This document shows positions 1 to 8,291 of a stretch of DNA of 64,000 bases, in pieces; the first letter of the stretch is position 1, and each line of letters opens with the position of its first letter. Position numbers and translations under genes: made by a program. The notes below the pieces were generated by a model. The model was not told the DNA's origin and made no database searches. It worked only from the letters and a program-made list of their open reading frames with translations. The DNA is from Bacillota bacterium (GTDB lineage Bacteria > Bacillota_I > Bacilli_A > Erysipelotrichales > Erysipelotrichaceae), in NCBI GenBank assembly GCA_023388995.1, contig JAEWFD010000040.1, forward strand, positions 1-64,000, written 5' to 3'.

Positions 1-383
1 CGCTTCTGATGTGTTTTTGCTTCATTTCCTTTTGGTCCCGTCGGTCCATTTTCACCAGGATCTCCTTGAGGTCCTTCTGGTCCTGCTGGCCCTTGCGCAC
101 CTGCTGGTCCCGCTGCACCTTGTGGTCCTGTAGTTCCAGTCGGTCCATCTTCTCCAGGAATGCCTTGAGGTCCTGCTGGTCCTGCTGGCCCGGCCACACC
201 TTGCGGACCTTGAGGTCCAATTAATCCTGCTGGTCCCTGAGGCCCCATCGGTCCTGCTGGCCCCGCTGCACCTTGTGGTCCCTGAGGTCCTATAGGTCCG
301 GTGGGACCTGTTGGACCAATGCAACAAGGACAGCACTGTTGATTTCTTCTAGATATGTAAGAACTTGATTCGAATTCTCTCAT
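1..383 (-). CDS. Collagen-like surface/exosporium protein (partial, C-terminus beyond window)
   Basis: The reading frame starts at ATG 383 (Shine-Dalgarno GAAAGGTGA) and runs off the left edge with 127 codons visible. After a short N-terminus with a Cys-rich motif (CCPCC, then IGPTGP) there are about 30 Gly-X-Y triplets of the GPQ/GPA/GPT type. The visible end (GPKGNEAKTHQK) has left the triplet pattern, so a C-terminal domain probably begins at the edge. The N-terminus (SSYISR, CC-x-CC) and the 5' flank match the neighbour at 599-1639, so the two are tandem paralogues. BclA-like collagen glycoproteins of Firmicutes decorate spores or the cell surface; that role is inferred here. Confidence 0.85.
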   Translation of the reverse strand, partial: MREFESSSYISRRNQQCCPCCIGPTGPTGPIGPQGPQGAAGPAGPMGPQGPAGLIGPQGPQGVAGPAGPAGPQGIPGEDGPTGTTGPQGAAGPAGAQGPAGPEGPQGDPGENGPTGPKGNEAKTHQK

Positions 384-471
384 AAATTCACCTTTCTTTC
401 ACTATATGTTATGAGACAGCAAATTGGTGAACTGGTTATATGAGCATTATTTTATGCAATACTAGATATTT
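384..471 (-). promoter_or_regulatory. Conserved promoter region of collagen paralogue 1
   Basis: This 5' flank is closely matched by the flank of the second collagen gene. On the minus strand both carry TCATATAAC, then, exactly 23 bases after TCATATA, CATAACATATAG, then the ribosome site about 20 bases before ATG. CATAACATA fits the sporulation sigma-K -10 pattern (CATAnnnTA), but no clear -35 sits at the expected distance. A sporulation sigma factor is therefore only suggested. Confidence 0.35.
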
Positions 472-553
472 AGCGTGGAAGATCATAATGATTTTCTGTC
501 ATTGCTTACTCTATCTGGGATTGCTGTGCGGACATTTAAGATTGTTTGAAATG

Positions 554-583
554 CAAAAGAGGTAGGGAGAACTCCCTGCCTCT
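554..583 (-). terminator. Rho-independent terminator of collagen gene 2
   Basis: On the minus strand AGAGGCAGGGAG pairs with CTCCCTACCTCT around a TT loop (one C/A mismatch), followed by TTT. It lies just after the stop codon of the 599-1639 gene. Confidence 0.75.
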
Positions 584-598
584 CAAGCTCTTATGCTA

Positions 599-1639
599 TT
601 ACGATAATTGGACAATCACAAGATTAGCTTGTACAGTTAGATTGCCGATAAAGACATCATTGCCTGTGGTGTTCACAACTGTTATGACATTGGATGGTCC
701 TGGAACACTTAGAAGTACACTGTCTGTCAGCTGTGTACTGAGAATTGGAGTTGAAGCAGTAGAGATTGGGTTACCATCCATCATTAGAGTGAAGTCAATT
801 ACCGGATTGACCGTAGATCCATCAACAGCAATCCACCAGCTTACAAAATAATTGCCTTCTTCTGTAATGGTAATTTCACCGGTTACAGCATTGAGGGTGA
901 TAGAAGGGCTTTGATTGTTTACAACAATATTGAATGGAACTGCATCACCGTCAGCCAGTGTTTGGAAGGCTTCAGTTGCATAATGAACTTGAATTCCTTG
1001 AAGAATCGCTGGTTCACCTTGAGGTCCAGTTGGTCCAGTCGGTCCAGTCGGTCCCGTATCACCTGTTAAACCTGTTTCACCTGTTGGTCCAGTCGGCCCA
1101 GTCGGCCCAGTTGGTCCTGCAATTCCCTGTGGCCCAGTCGGACCAATTTCACCAGGAATGCCTTGAGCTCCCGCTGGTCCTGCTGGTCCTTGTGCGCCAG
1201 CTGGTCCCGCTATTCCTTGTGGACCTTGTGGCCCAATCACACCCGCTGGTCCCTGAGGTCCTGCTGGTCCCGCTGGTCCTTGGGCACCTGCTGGTCCTGC
1301 CGCTCCTTGAGGTCCCGTTGGACCAATAATACCCGGCTCTCCTTGTGGTCCTGCTGGCCCTTGGGCACCTACTGGTCCTGCAATTCCTTGCGGTCCTGTC
1401 GGTCCAATTTCACCGGGATTTCCCTGAGGTCCTGCTGGTCCTGCCGGTCCTTGTGCGCCTGCTGGTCCCGCTGGTCCTTGCGGTCCCGTTGGACCAATAC
1501 TGCCCGGCTCTCCTTGCGGTCCTGCTGGCCCTTGTGGACCTGTTGGTCCTATACAGCAATGACAGCACCGACGATGTCTGCAAGCTCTAGATATGTAGGA
1601 ACTTAATTCCTCTGCACTATAGTCTGTTAATTCTCTCAT
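599..1639 (-). CDS. Collagen-like protein with BclA-type C-terminal domain
   Basis: The protein has 346 residues. Residues 1-30 hold a Cys cluster (RCCHCC) after SSYISR. Residues 31 to about 210 are roughly 60 uninterrupted Gly-X-Y triplets rich in GPA, GPQ and GPT. Residues 212-346 form a non-collagen domain rich in predicted beta strands, with the pattern GEITITEEGNYFVSWWIAV typical of BclA/TNF-like C-terminal heads. ATG 1639 has AAAGGTGA upstream. Family knowledge: such proteins trimerise through the triple helix and head domain and form hair-like filaments on spores or cells. No classical signal peptide is visible, which fits assembly on a spore coat from the mother cell, but this is inference. 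Confidence 0.88.
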   Translation of the reverse strand: MRELTDYSAEELSSYISRACRHRRCCHCCIGPTGPQGPAGPQGEPGSIGPTGPQGPAGPAGAQGPAGPAGPQGNPGEIGPTGPQGIAGPVGAQGPAGPQGEPGIIGPTGPQGAAGPAGAQGPAGPAGPQGPAGVIGPQGPQGIAGPAGAQGPAGPAGAQGIPGEIGPTGPQGIAGPTGPTGPTGPTGETGLTGDTGPTGPTGPTGPQGEPAILQGIQVHYATEAFQTLADGDAVPFNIVVNNQSPSITLNAVTGEITITEEGNYFVSWWIAVDGSTVNPVIDFTLMMDGNPISTASTPILSTQLTDSVLLSVPGPSNVITVVNTTGNDVFIGNLTVQANLVIVQLS

Positions 1640-1729
1640 ATAGTCACCTTTCTTTCATCACTATATGTTATGAAAATGAGAATTGCCGAACTAGTTATAT
1701 GAATGGTATTTTATAGAATTCAAGATATT
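1640..1729 (-). promoter_or_regulatory. Conserved promoter region of collagen paralogue 2
   Basis: It carries the same element order and spacing as the 384-471 region: TCATATAAC, 23 bases, CATAACATATAG, then AAAGGTGA and ATG. Conservation beyond the coding start suggests that the whole gene plus promoter was duplicated and that both copies are co-regulated, possibly during sporulation. Confidence 0.35.
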
Positions 1730-1783
1730 CAGTACGCACGAAAGGATATATAATAGAGAAAGATTACAAAAGGAGAGATAAAT

Positions 1784-2524
1784 ATGGAATCCATACTTGT
1801 TGGAGAAGGAAAAACAGCTCGCGTATATAAAATAGATGATCATGCCTTTAAGCAGTACGAAAAAATCAGCTATGATGAAATTATAAGAGAAGCCAACTAT
1901 CAGACAATGGCTTGGGAAGCTGGGCTGCCAGTACCTCAGGTATTTGGTGTGGTGAATCTGGAAGAAGGTAGCATGGCAATAGAAATGGAATATGTGGAGG
2001 GGCAGCCACTGATTAGAAGGGGAATGGATCGAGATCAGCGGATGCAGGCATTGGAGCAGTTGGTCAAGCTGCAATATAAAGTGCATCAGATAGAAGCACG
2101 TGACTTGCCTATGCAGGCCAAAGTATTAGAGCAGAAGATTAAGGTGGCAGCACTAGATGATACAATCAAGACAAGTATCATACAAAAGCTAACTGGGTTA
2201 GTTCATCAAAAACAGCGGCTCTGTCATGGTGATTTTCATCCTTTTAATGTATTGCAATCTGAACAATCCTTCTGGATTATTGATTGGGTAGATGCAACTT
2301 GCGGTGATCCGCTGGCAGATGCCTGTCGAACCTATCTGATCCTGAAGCAGTATCTAACCCGTATGGCAGAAATCTACTTGCGTTTATACTGCAAACAAGC
2401 ACAAGTTACACAAGAAGAAGTGCTGCATTGGCTTCCGGTCATTGCTGCTGCTCGGCTGAGTGAGAATTTGACGCGGCAAGAGGAGCATGATCTTGTGAAA
2501 CTGATACACTCGCTATTACCATAA
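1784..2524 (+). CDS. APH/choline kinase-family phosphotransferase
   Basis: A 246-residue protein-kinase-like fold enzyme. The N-terminus has a glycine-rich nucleotide loop (VGEGKTARVYK). The catalytic loop HGDFHPFN lies at residues 148-155 with D150 as catalytic base, and the metal-binding Asp follows in IIDW (D167). The start ATG 1784 follows AAAGGAGAGATAAAT. The family phosphorylates small molecules such as aminoglycosides, choline or sugars; the substrate cannot be told from sequence. It stands alone, facing away from the collagen genes. It is not convincingly an antibiotic resistance gene. Confidence 0.8.
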   Translation: MESILVGEGKTARVYKIDDHAFKQYEKISYDEIIREANYQTMAWEAGLPVPQVFGVVNLEEGSMAIEMEYVEGQPLIRRGMDRDQRMQALEQLVKLQYKVHQIEARDLPMQAKVLEQKIKVAALDDTIKTSIIQKLTGLVHQKQRLCHGDFHPFNVLQSEQSFWIIDWVDATCGDPLADACRTYLILKQYLTRMAEIYLRLYCKQAQVTQEEVLHWLPVIAAARLSENLTRQEEHDLVKLIHSLLP

Positions 2525-2724
2525 AGGAGCATAGAGTATTTTTTAGCTATAATCAGCCATCGATCATGTACTAATGAATTAATCTTGTGATATAATTCAC
2601 TGAGACATATGAAATATTTTGCTCCATTTACAATATCAAATTTGACTGGCTTGCAAATTGCAGAGCAATGCAGAAAAGATGAATGTCGTACTAATTGCTT
2701 CATACACGAAAAAGGAGAGAAAAC

Positions 2725-3102
2725 ATGCCTATTCAATTTACAGATATCTGCCTTATTACGGAAGATGTGTTACGTCTTTGCCGTTTTTATGAAGCTGTTT
2801 TCGGCAATACAGCCGAAGGCAATGAGTTTCATGCAACGCTTATTACCGAAAATGTTACCTTCACCTTTGACTATATAGAACCATTGCAGGAAAATTCGGT
2901 GTTCCATTATTTATCTGCGGGTGGCGCAAGCAATGTGATTGTCGGTTTCAATGTTGATGATGTCGATGCAGAATATAAAAGACTATTGACCTTGGGAATT
3001 GAAATGTTGAATCAGCCAACTACGCATCCATGGGGTGCGCGCTCATTCCAGTTCAGAGATCCTGACGGTCATATACTGAATTTTCGCAGTTTTCCAAAAT
3101 AA
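2725..3102 (+). CDS. VOC (glyoxalase/bleomycin-resistance) family protein
   Basis: A 125-residue single-module vicinal-oxygen-chelate protein. The N-terminal half reads FTDICLITEDVLRLCRFYEAVFG and the C-terminal half ends with FRDPDGHILNF, the usual ending of the family with the conserved acidic metal ligand region. I chose ATG 2725 (MPIQF) because AAAGGAGAG lies immediately upstream; the longer reading from 2695 has no ribosome site. Members can be lyases, dioxygenases or drug-binding proteins; the substrate is unknown. It converges with the CoA operon. Confidence 0.8.
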   Translation: MPIQFTDICLITEDVLRLCRFYEAVFGNTAEGNEFHATLITENVTFTFDYIEPLQENSVFHYLSAGGASNVIVGFNVDDVDAEYKRLLTLGIEMLNQPTTHPWGARSFQFRDPDGHILNFRSFPK

Positions 3103-3155
3103 AGGCACATGATTTTATAGCGTTTTGCTGTGTATCCTCAAATGTCCAAACTATC

Positions 3156-3187
3156 AAAAAGGCCGCAAGTATTGTACTTTCGACCTT
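3156..3187 (-). terminator. Terminator of the panT-coaBC-coaX operon
   Basis: On the minus strand AAGGTCG-A-AAGTA, loop CAA, TACTT-G-CGGCCTT followed by TTTG forms a nearly complete 13-base-pair stem, about 40 bases after the coaX stop. Confidence 0.75.
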
Positions 3188-3227
3188 CTGCAATACGGGA
3201 AAATGTTTTTGCACTGGATAGCTGTGA

Positions 3228-4001
3228 CTACAAATTCTTCTTTAATTTATCATAAATTACTTTCATTCCTTTGAATGTTAAGTCTGCATCATAGATATCG
3301 ATGGAGTTGGTCTCATTGAAGATAATGCGTCCTAAACCACCCGTCGCAATAACTTGCATGGATTGGTTTAATTCCTTTTTTACCTGATTGATAATATATT
3401 CGACTTGTCCGATATAGCCAAATACAACACCAGCCTGCATGCTGGTAATGGTGTTTCTAGTCAAGATGCTGTCGAGTTTTTTTATTTCGATTTCAGGTAA
3501 TTTTGCAGTTTGCGTCCAAAGTGCCTGCGCTGAAATTTCCAAGCCTGGAGAAATGATAACGTAAAGGAACTCACCAGCTGCATTGATATAATCGAATGTT
3601 GTGGCAGTTCCAAAATCAATGATCAGGCTGGGACCACCATAATACTCATACACCGCCGCTGCATTCACGACCCGGTCAGTACCCACTTCCTTGGGAAACT
3701 CTGTTTTGACGGAAATCCCCGTTTTGGTGCCTGGTCCAATAATAATAGGTTCAACATTGATATATTTGCGGATGGAGTTGTTGAAGGAATGCATGACCTT
3801 AGGAACAACGCTGGAAATGATAACATCTTCAATCTGGGACGGCTGAATCTGCTTGGTCATCAAGAAATTATGAATGACAATTCCAAACTCGTCCGATGTA
3901 CGCTGCATCTTAGTGGTCAAGCGAAAGCTGCCCAGCAGCTGCGTACCATCATAAATTCCTAAGGTTATATTGGTATTCCCGATATCAACAACTAATAGCA
4001 T
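3228..4001 (-). CDS. coaX: Type III pantothenate kinase
   Basis: A 257-residue ASKHA-fold kinase catalysing ATP-dependent phosphorylation of pantothenate, the first step of CoA synthesis from the vitamin. The N-terminal phosphate-binding motif VVDIGNTNITLGIYDG is present. GPGTKTGI, the GTDR motif with following VVNAAA and the FGTATTFD segment are typical of CoaX rather than CoaA. The start lies 2 bases after the coaBC stop, with GAGGTAA inside the end of coaBC, so translation is probably coupled. It is the last gene of panT-coaBC-coaX. Confidence 0.95.
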   Translation of the reverse strand: MLLVVDIGNTNITLGIYDGTQLLGSFRLTTKMQRTSDEFGIVIHNFLMTKQIQPSQIEDVIISSVVPKVMHSFNNSIRKYINVEPIIIGPGTKTGISVKTEFPKEVGTDRVVNAAAVYEYYGGPSLIIDFGTATTFDYINAAGEFLYVIISPGLEISAQALWTQTAKLPEIEIKKLDSILTRNTITSMQAGVVFGYIGQVEYIINQVKKELNQSMQVIATGGLGRIIFNETNSIDIYDADLTFKGMKVIYDKLKKNL

Positions 4002-4003
4002 TT

Positions 4004-5218
4004 TTATTTACCTCGTTTCTGCGTTTGAATGTTTAAAAGTTCCCGGAAAATTTCATATGCCAAATCTTCTTTGCGCATAAGAGGCAAGGATTTGACTTCA
4101 GTGCTTGTAATCAATGTGGTAATGTTGGTGTCATGAGCAAATCCGGCACCAGGCTGTTTCAAATCATTTGCCACGATCATGTCAGCATTCTTTTTGCTTC
4201 GTTTGGCGCTGGCATTCGCAATCAGATCCTGCGTTTCCATGGCGAATCCGCATAATACTTGGGTGGAACTGATATGCTCTCCCAAATAAGCAAGAATATC
4301 AGGATTGCGCACCAAAGTAAGTGTCGTCTCTTCTGTCAGTTTTTTGATTTTTTCGGCAGACGGCTCGGCAATCCGGTAATCGCTCACGGCAGCAGCCTTC
4401 ACAATCATATCGGCATCCTGATATTGGGCAACTACCGCATCAAACATCTGACTAGCTGTTTGGACAGGAATGACTTGCATATCAGTCGGATATGGCAAAG
4501 CCACGGGTCCGCTGATCAAGACAACATGAGCTCCCATATTGCGGGCAGCACGGGCAAGGGCATATCCCATTTTACCGCTGCTGTGATTGGTAATATAGCG
4601 CACAGGATCAATATATTCGATTGTTGGTCCCGCTGTGATGACGACTTTTTGTCCCTTGAGAGGTTTATCATAAACCAAGGCTGTTTGAACTGCTTCAATT
4701 AAGTGCGGAATACCGGCAAGTTTTCCTTTGCCGACATCGCCGCAGGCTAGCAGTCCGTCTTCCGGTTCCACAAATAAGATGCCATGCCGTTTGCAGCGCT
4801 CAAAGTTTTCTTGCGTGGCTGGATTGTGATACATGACAGTATTCATTGCCGGAGCAATAATCTTCGGGCACTCAGCGGCTAAAATGGTTGTGGTGAGCAT
4901 ATCATCCGCAATGCCGTTCGCAATTTTGGCGATTACATTTGCTGTTGCCGGGGCAATCAAAATTACATCAGCTTTTTTGGCTAGGGAAATGTGTTTGGTT
5001 GAATATTCAAAAGAGCGATCAAAGGTATCCACAATTACTTTGTGCTTGATCAAAGTTTCAAAGGTCAAAGGCTGGATGAATTGTGTTGCATTATTGGTCA
5101 TTAATACTTCCACATCATATCCAAGCTTGACCAGATCACTGACCAGCTGGACGCTTTTATAAGCGGCAATTCCGCCGCTGACACCAACTAAGATGTTTTT
5201 TTGCTTTTGAGATTCCAT
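4004..5218 (-). CDS. coaBC: Bifunctional phosphopantothenoylcysteine decarboxylase / phosphopantothenate-cysteine ligase
   Basis: A 404-residue fusion. The N-terminal flavin-dependent CoaC domain has VSGGIAAYK, PAMNTVMY (the PxMNxxMW motif) and LACGDVGKGKLA. The C-terminal CoaB domain has ITAGPTIEYIDPVRYITNHSSGKMG and the later GFAMET and ANDL segments. It converts 4'-phosphopantothenate to 4'-phosphopantetheine, the steps after CoaX. The start overlaps the end of panT by 31 bases; AGAAAGGAAC lies before ATG 5218. Confidence 0.95.
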   Translation of the reverse strand: MESQKQKNILVGVSGGIAAYKSVQLVSDLVKLGYDVEVLMTNNATQFIQPLTFETLIKHKVIVDTFDRSFEYSTKHISLAKKADVILIAPATANVIAKIANGIADDMLTTTILAAECPKIIAPAMNTVMYHNPATQENFERCKRHGILFVEPEDGLLACGDVGKGKLAGIPHLIEAVQTALVYDKPLKGQKVVITAGPTIEYIDPVRYITNHSSGKMGYALARAARNMGAHVVLISGPVALPYPTDMQVIPVQTASQMFDAVVAQYQDADMIVKAAAVSDYRIAEPSAEKIKKLTEETTLTLVRNPDILAYLGEHISSTQVLCGFAMETQDLIANASAKRSKKNADMIVANDLKQPGAGFAHDTNITTLITSTEVKSLPLMRKEDLAYEIFRELLNIQTQKRGK

Positions 5219-5829
5219 GGATGTTCCTTTCTAGGCCGCAGAATTCTGCTCAGCGGAGTGACAATCGCTGCTGCCAAAATGGCCTCCATAATGCCATTGG
5301 ATAAAACGATACTCATTAATACCGAAATCAGTGTTTGATACGGGATATTGCGGACTGCTGCATAGGATTCACCAAAGAACAGATAAATGCCGCTTAATAC
5401 CAAGACCGTGCTGGTCAAAGCACCGCAAATGCTTGCAATGGAAGCGGTGAGGGTGTGCGGCAGCTTCTTGCTCAATTTCTCGAACACAAAAGCGGAAACC
5501 ACACCGATCATCATTCTAGGTACAAGAGCAATGATCAGGCTTGGAAAGCCGCCGCTGAATTCGCCAACCCGGTAAAAGGGGGAGAATACAAAGGATGTTG
5601 CGGTAGGTGCAAAGGTATTAATTAAAATACTCGTGATACCAAATACAAGTCCCAGAATGATGCCGCCGCGGTAACCAAGAATAATAGCAGCTAGAATTAC
5701 GGGAATATGCAAAGTAGTGGCTCGTATTACTCCAAGCGGGATATAACCAAGCGGTGTAAACATCAAAACCATTTCAACGGCAATGAGCATTGAAATTAAA
5801 ACTAAATCATGTGTTTGTTTTTGTTTCAT
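5188..5829 (-). CDS. panT: ECF transporter S component, probably for pantothenate
   Basis: A 213-residue membrane protein with about six hydrophobic segments, beginning with the S-component pattern LVLISMLIAVEMVLMFTPLG and an IPVILAAIILG helix. S components bind a vitamin and use a shared energizing module (EcfA/A'/T), which is not encoded here. Position as first gene before coaBC and coaX points to pantothenate as the substrate; this is inference from context. ATG 5829 is preferred because GTGGAGGATTTT precedes it; the longer frame to 5871 lacks a ribosome site. Confidence 0.82.
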   Translation of the reverse strand: MKQKQTHDLVLISMLIAVEMVLMFTPLGYIPLGVIRATTLHIPVILAAIILGYRGGIILGLVFGITSILINTFAPTATSFVFSPFYRVGEFSGGFPSLIIALVPRMMIGVVSAFVFEKLSKKLPHTLTASIASICGALTSTVLVLSGIYLFFGESYAAVRNIPYQTLISVLMSIVLSNGIMEAILAAAIVTPLSRILRPRKEHPWNLKSKKTS

Positions 5830-5887
5830 AAAATCCTCCACTTTCGCTCCATACTGGATGCGGTTGTACATGATCCATAACGGCGTT

Positions 5888-5939
5888 TTTGGTGTGAGTG
5901 CGGTTTCGCGTTACCAAGTAATCACGATCCAACACCAAA
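5888..5939 (-). promoter_or_regulatory. Structured 5' leader of the panT-coaBC-coaX operon
   Basis: On the minus strand, downstream of a TATAAT-type -10 (plus-strand ATTATA near 5960), the leader contains TTTGGTGT and, 36 bases later, ACACCAAA, a perfect 8-base-pair stem with further complementarity inside (GGT/ACC). It lies about 60 bases before the panT start. It matches no leader RNA that I recognise. Confidence 0.4.
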
Positions 5940-6115
5940 GAACATGTTATGATACTTTTATTATAATACGCTGTGGTTTGGTTGAAAAGAAAAAAGACTA
6001 TCTTTTCGCAAAAAGATGAATTCGATGTCATGTTTGAAGATATTGAGCATGAAACAGTCATAAGAATTGTCTTTATTGTAAAATAAGAAAAATAAAGATA
6101 TGAGGAGAACAGCGT

Positions 6116-6820
6116 ATGGAGAAATATTCGGTTAAAATTGCGGGCATTGTAGAGGAAGGAAAGCATACGAAGACCTATTTTTTAGAGAAGCCGGATGACT
6201 TGCTGTGGGAGGAAGGCGCTCATATGCATGTGGGGTTGGCAGGGTTTGATGCAGGTGAACAACCGAATAAAGAATGGGTTCGGCATATGTCGATCATGAC
6301 CTTGCCGGAGGAGGGGAATATCGGCTTTACAACAAGATTTCCGGCTCATTTATCAGAGTTCAAGCAACGCTTGGCAGCATTGCAAGCAGGGGATGAACTG
6401 GTGTTGTTTAAGACTGGCAGCCGGATGGCATTGCGCAGAGAAAATAAGCCGCTGATTTTGATTTCCATGGGGGTGGGCATTGCGACCATGCGTCCGCTGG
6501 TACTTCGCTTTGCCGGCGATTCTTCCAATATTTGCGAATTGGTAAATCTCAATGTGGATTCCTCCGAGCAATATATCTTCCAAAAAGAGCTGGATTCTCT
6601 GCAAAGCACCCAATACCATAATAGATGGGCACCATCCAGAAGGGCCTTTTATGAAGCACTGGAAGAGGCAGCCAGCCAAGCTGATGCATATTTCTATGTC
6701 GTTGGCAGCGATCTGTTTTTGCAAGATGTGATTCAGCTTTTGCGTGCCAAGCAAATTCTGGCAGATCAGATCATATTAGATAAGAAAGAAATGAACCTGC
6801 CGCTATATTTCGGCGCGTAA
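6116..6820 (+). CDS. Ferredoxin-NADP reductase-like flavoprotein
   Basis: A 234-residue FNR-superfamily protein. The N-terminal half is a beta-barrel flavin domain with RHMSIMTLPEEG, corresponding to the RxYS-T FAD-binding motif. The second half has a nucleotide-binding start GVGIATMRPL, followed near the C-terminus by VVGSDLFLQDVIQLL, the counterpart of the CGP-x-xM motif. It should pass electrons between NAD(P)H and a small carrier or substrate; the partner is unknown. ATG 6116 follows TGAGGAGAACAGCGT. No iron-sulfur cysteines are present. Confidence 0.75.
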   Translation: MEKYSVKIAGIVEEGKHTKTYFLEKPDDLLWEEGAHMHVGLAGFDAGEQPNKEWVRHMSIMTLPEEGNIGFTTRFPAHLSEFKQRLAALQAGDELVLFKTGSRMALRRENKPLILISMGVGIATMRPLVLRFAGDSSNICELVNLNVDSSEQYIFQKELDSLQSTQYHNRWAPSRRAFYEALEEAASQADAYFYVVGSDLFLQDVIQLLRAKQILADQIILDKKEMNLPLYFGA

Positions 6821-6899
6821 GTCTGATTGGAAAACGATCAAGGATAGATGAAACGGAAAGCAAAGTATAGTATAATGGTGTAAAAGGAGCGTGGCGATC

Positions 6900-8285
6900 G
6901 TGGAACAGAAAGTCCTGAAGCAAAAACAGTTTTTCATGGATGGAAAAACACGATCTTTTTCTTGGCGTCTGCATCTATTAAAGAAATTGAAGCAAGTCAT
7001 GCTGGAACAAGAACCAAGGTTGTACGAAGCAATGGCACATGATTTGCATAAGTCCAAACTGGAGGTGTATGCAACAGAGTTGCTTCCTTGTCTGGAAGAG
7101 CTGGATTATATGATTCATCACAGTCAAAAAAAGCTGCGTCCCAAGCGCAAGCGGATGAGCCTGGCAGGACTGCCGGGCTTTGGGACTTGCACGTTTCAGC
7201 CGTATGGCACTGTATTGATACTGGCACCATGGAATTATCCTTTCCAGTTGGCAATGATGCCGCTTATCGGAGCCATTGCCTGCGGCAATACCGCTATCAT
7301 AAAACCAAGTGAATATGCCCCGCAAACAGCAGCACTCATTGCTATGATGGTGGAACAAGTGTTTGCGATGGAACATGTCTGCGTGATTCAAGGGGATGCG
7401 GAAGTAAGCAAAGAACTGCTTGCACTCCCTTTTGATTTGATCTTTTTCACAGGCAGTACCAAAGTAGGACAGCAAGTGATGGAGGCTGCCAGCAAGCATC
7501 TGACACCGGTAATTCTGGAATTAGGCGGGAAGTCGCCGTGCATTGTCAGTGAAACGGCGGACTTGGCTTATGCAGCGAAGCGCATTGTATGGGGGAAATT
7601 TTTGAATGCAGGGCAAACTTGTGTGGCACCCGATCATGTGTATGTACAGGAACAAGTAAAAGAGGCTTTTTTAAAGGAAATTAAAAAAGTTGTTTCGCAG
7701 CTATGCCGGCAAGATGAAACAGGGGTAATCCTGGATCTTTGTTCTATCATCAGCAGCAGGCATCTGGCTCGCTTGGAAGCTATGGTCGATCCGCAGAAGG
7801 TTGTGTGCGGCGGCAGTGTCAATCATGTGCGAAGACAGATGGCTATTACTGTCTTAACAAATGTAACGATGGAGGATGCTTGCATGCAGGAAGAAATCTT
7901 TGGCCCTTTGCTTCCTGTCCTTTCGTATGCTTCGTTTGACCAGCTGACGGCAACTTTGCAAAAGCAGCCACGTCCGCTGGCACTCTACTACTTTGGCTCA
8001 TCGAAACATGAAATAGCAGCAGTGCAGAGCCGAATTTCGTTTGGCAGCGGTTGTATCAATGATGTAATTTTGCAAGTGGCTCAGCAAAATTTGCCGTTTG
8101 GCGGAATTGGTGCCAGCGGCATGGGCCGCTATCATGGCTATGCAAGCATTCAGGCCTTTACATATGAACAAAGCATGCTGGTGAAAAAACCATTCTTCGA
8201 TTTGCCGCTGCTGTATCCGCCGTATCATAACCGCCATAATACAGTTAAAAAACTGATGCGCTTCATCGGAAAAGAAAGGAGATGA
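6900..8285 (+). CDS. Class-3-type aldehyde dehydrogenase
   Basis: About 461 residues, the length of YwdH/ALDH3-type enzymes. The family hallmarks are PWNYPFQL, the NAD-binding FFTGSTKVGQ, the general-base motif LELGGKSP (E207) and the catalytic Cys in GQTCVAPDHV (C241). It oxidises aldehydes to acids with NAD(P). Two in-frame GTG starts exist; 6900 is preferred because AAAGGAG ends 10 bases upstream, whereas it would touch the GTG at 6891. The C-terminal LPLLYPPYHNRHNTVKKL segment resembles that of fatty-aldehyde dehydrogenases. The stop lies 6 bases before dnaE. Confidence 0.9.
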   Translation: MEQKVLKQKQFFMDGKTRSFSWRLHLLKKLKQVMLEQEPRLYEAMAHDLHKSKLEVYATELLPCLEELDYMIHHSQKKLRPKRKRMSLAGLPGFGTCTFQPYGTVLILAPWNYPFQLAMMPLIGAIACGNTAIIKPSEYAPQTAALIAMMVEQVFAMEHVCVIQGDAEVSKELLALPFDLIFFTGSTKVGQQVMEAASKHLTPVILELGGKSPCIVSETADLAYAAKRIVWGKFLNAGQTCVAPDHVYVQEQVKEAFLKEIKKVVSQLCRQDETGVILDLCSIISSRHLARLEAMVDPQKVVCGGSVNHVRRQMAITVLTNVTMEDACMQEEIFGPLLPVLSYASFDQLTATLQKQPRPLALYYFGSSKHEIAAVQSRISFGSGCINDVILQVAQQNLPFGGIGASGMGRYHGYASIQAFTYEQSMLVKKPFFDLPLLYPPYHNRHNTVKKLMRFIGKERR

Positions 8286-8291
8286 GAATCC

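Noticed and set aside
3..40. Frameshift at the left edge of the first collagen gene
   Set aside because: The frame stays open and merely leaves the triplet pattern; a C-terminal domain start explains it equally well.
934..1606. Several plus-strand frames opposite the collagen gene
   Set aside because: They arise from the triplet repeat read on the other strand and consist of simple repeated residues.
1784..2524. Aminoglycoside resistance gene
   Set aside because: Only the general kinase motifs are shared; nothing in the sequence or context points to antibiotic substrates.
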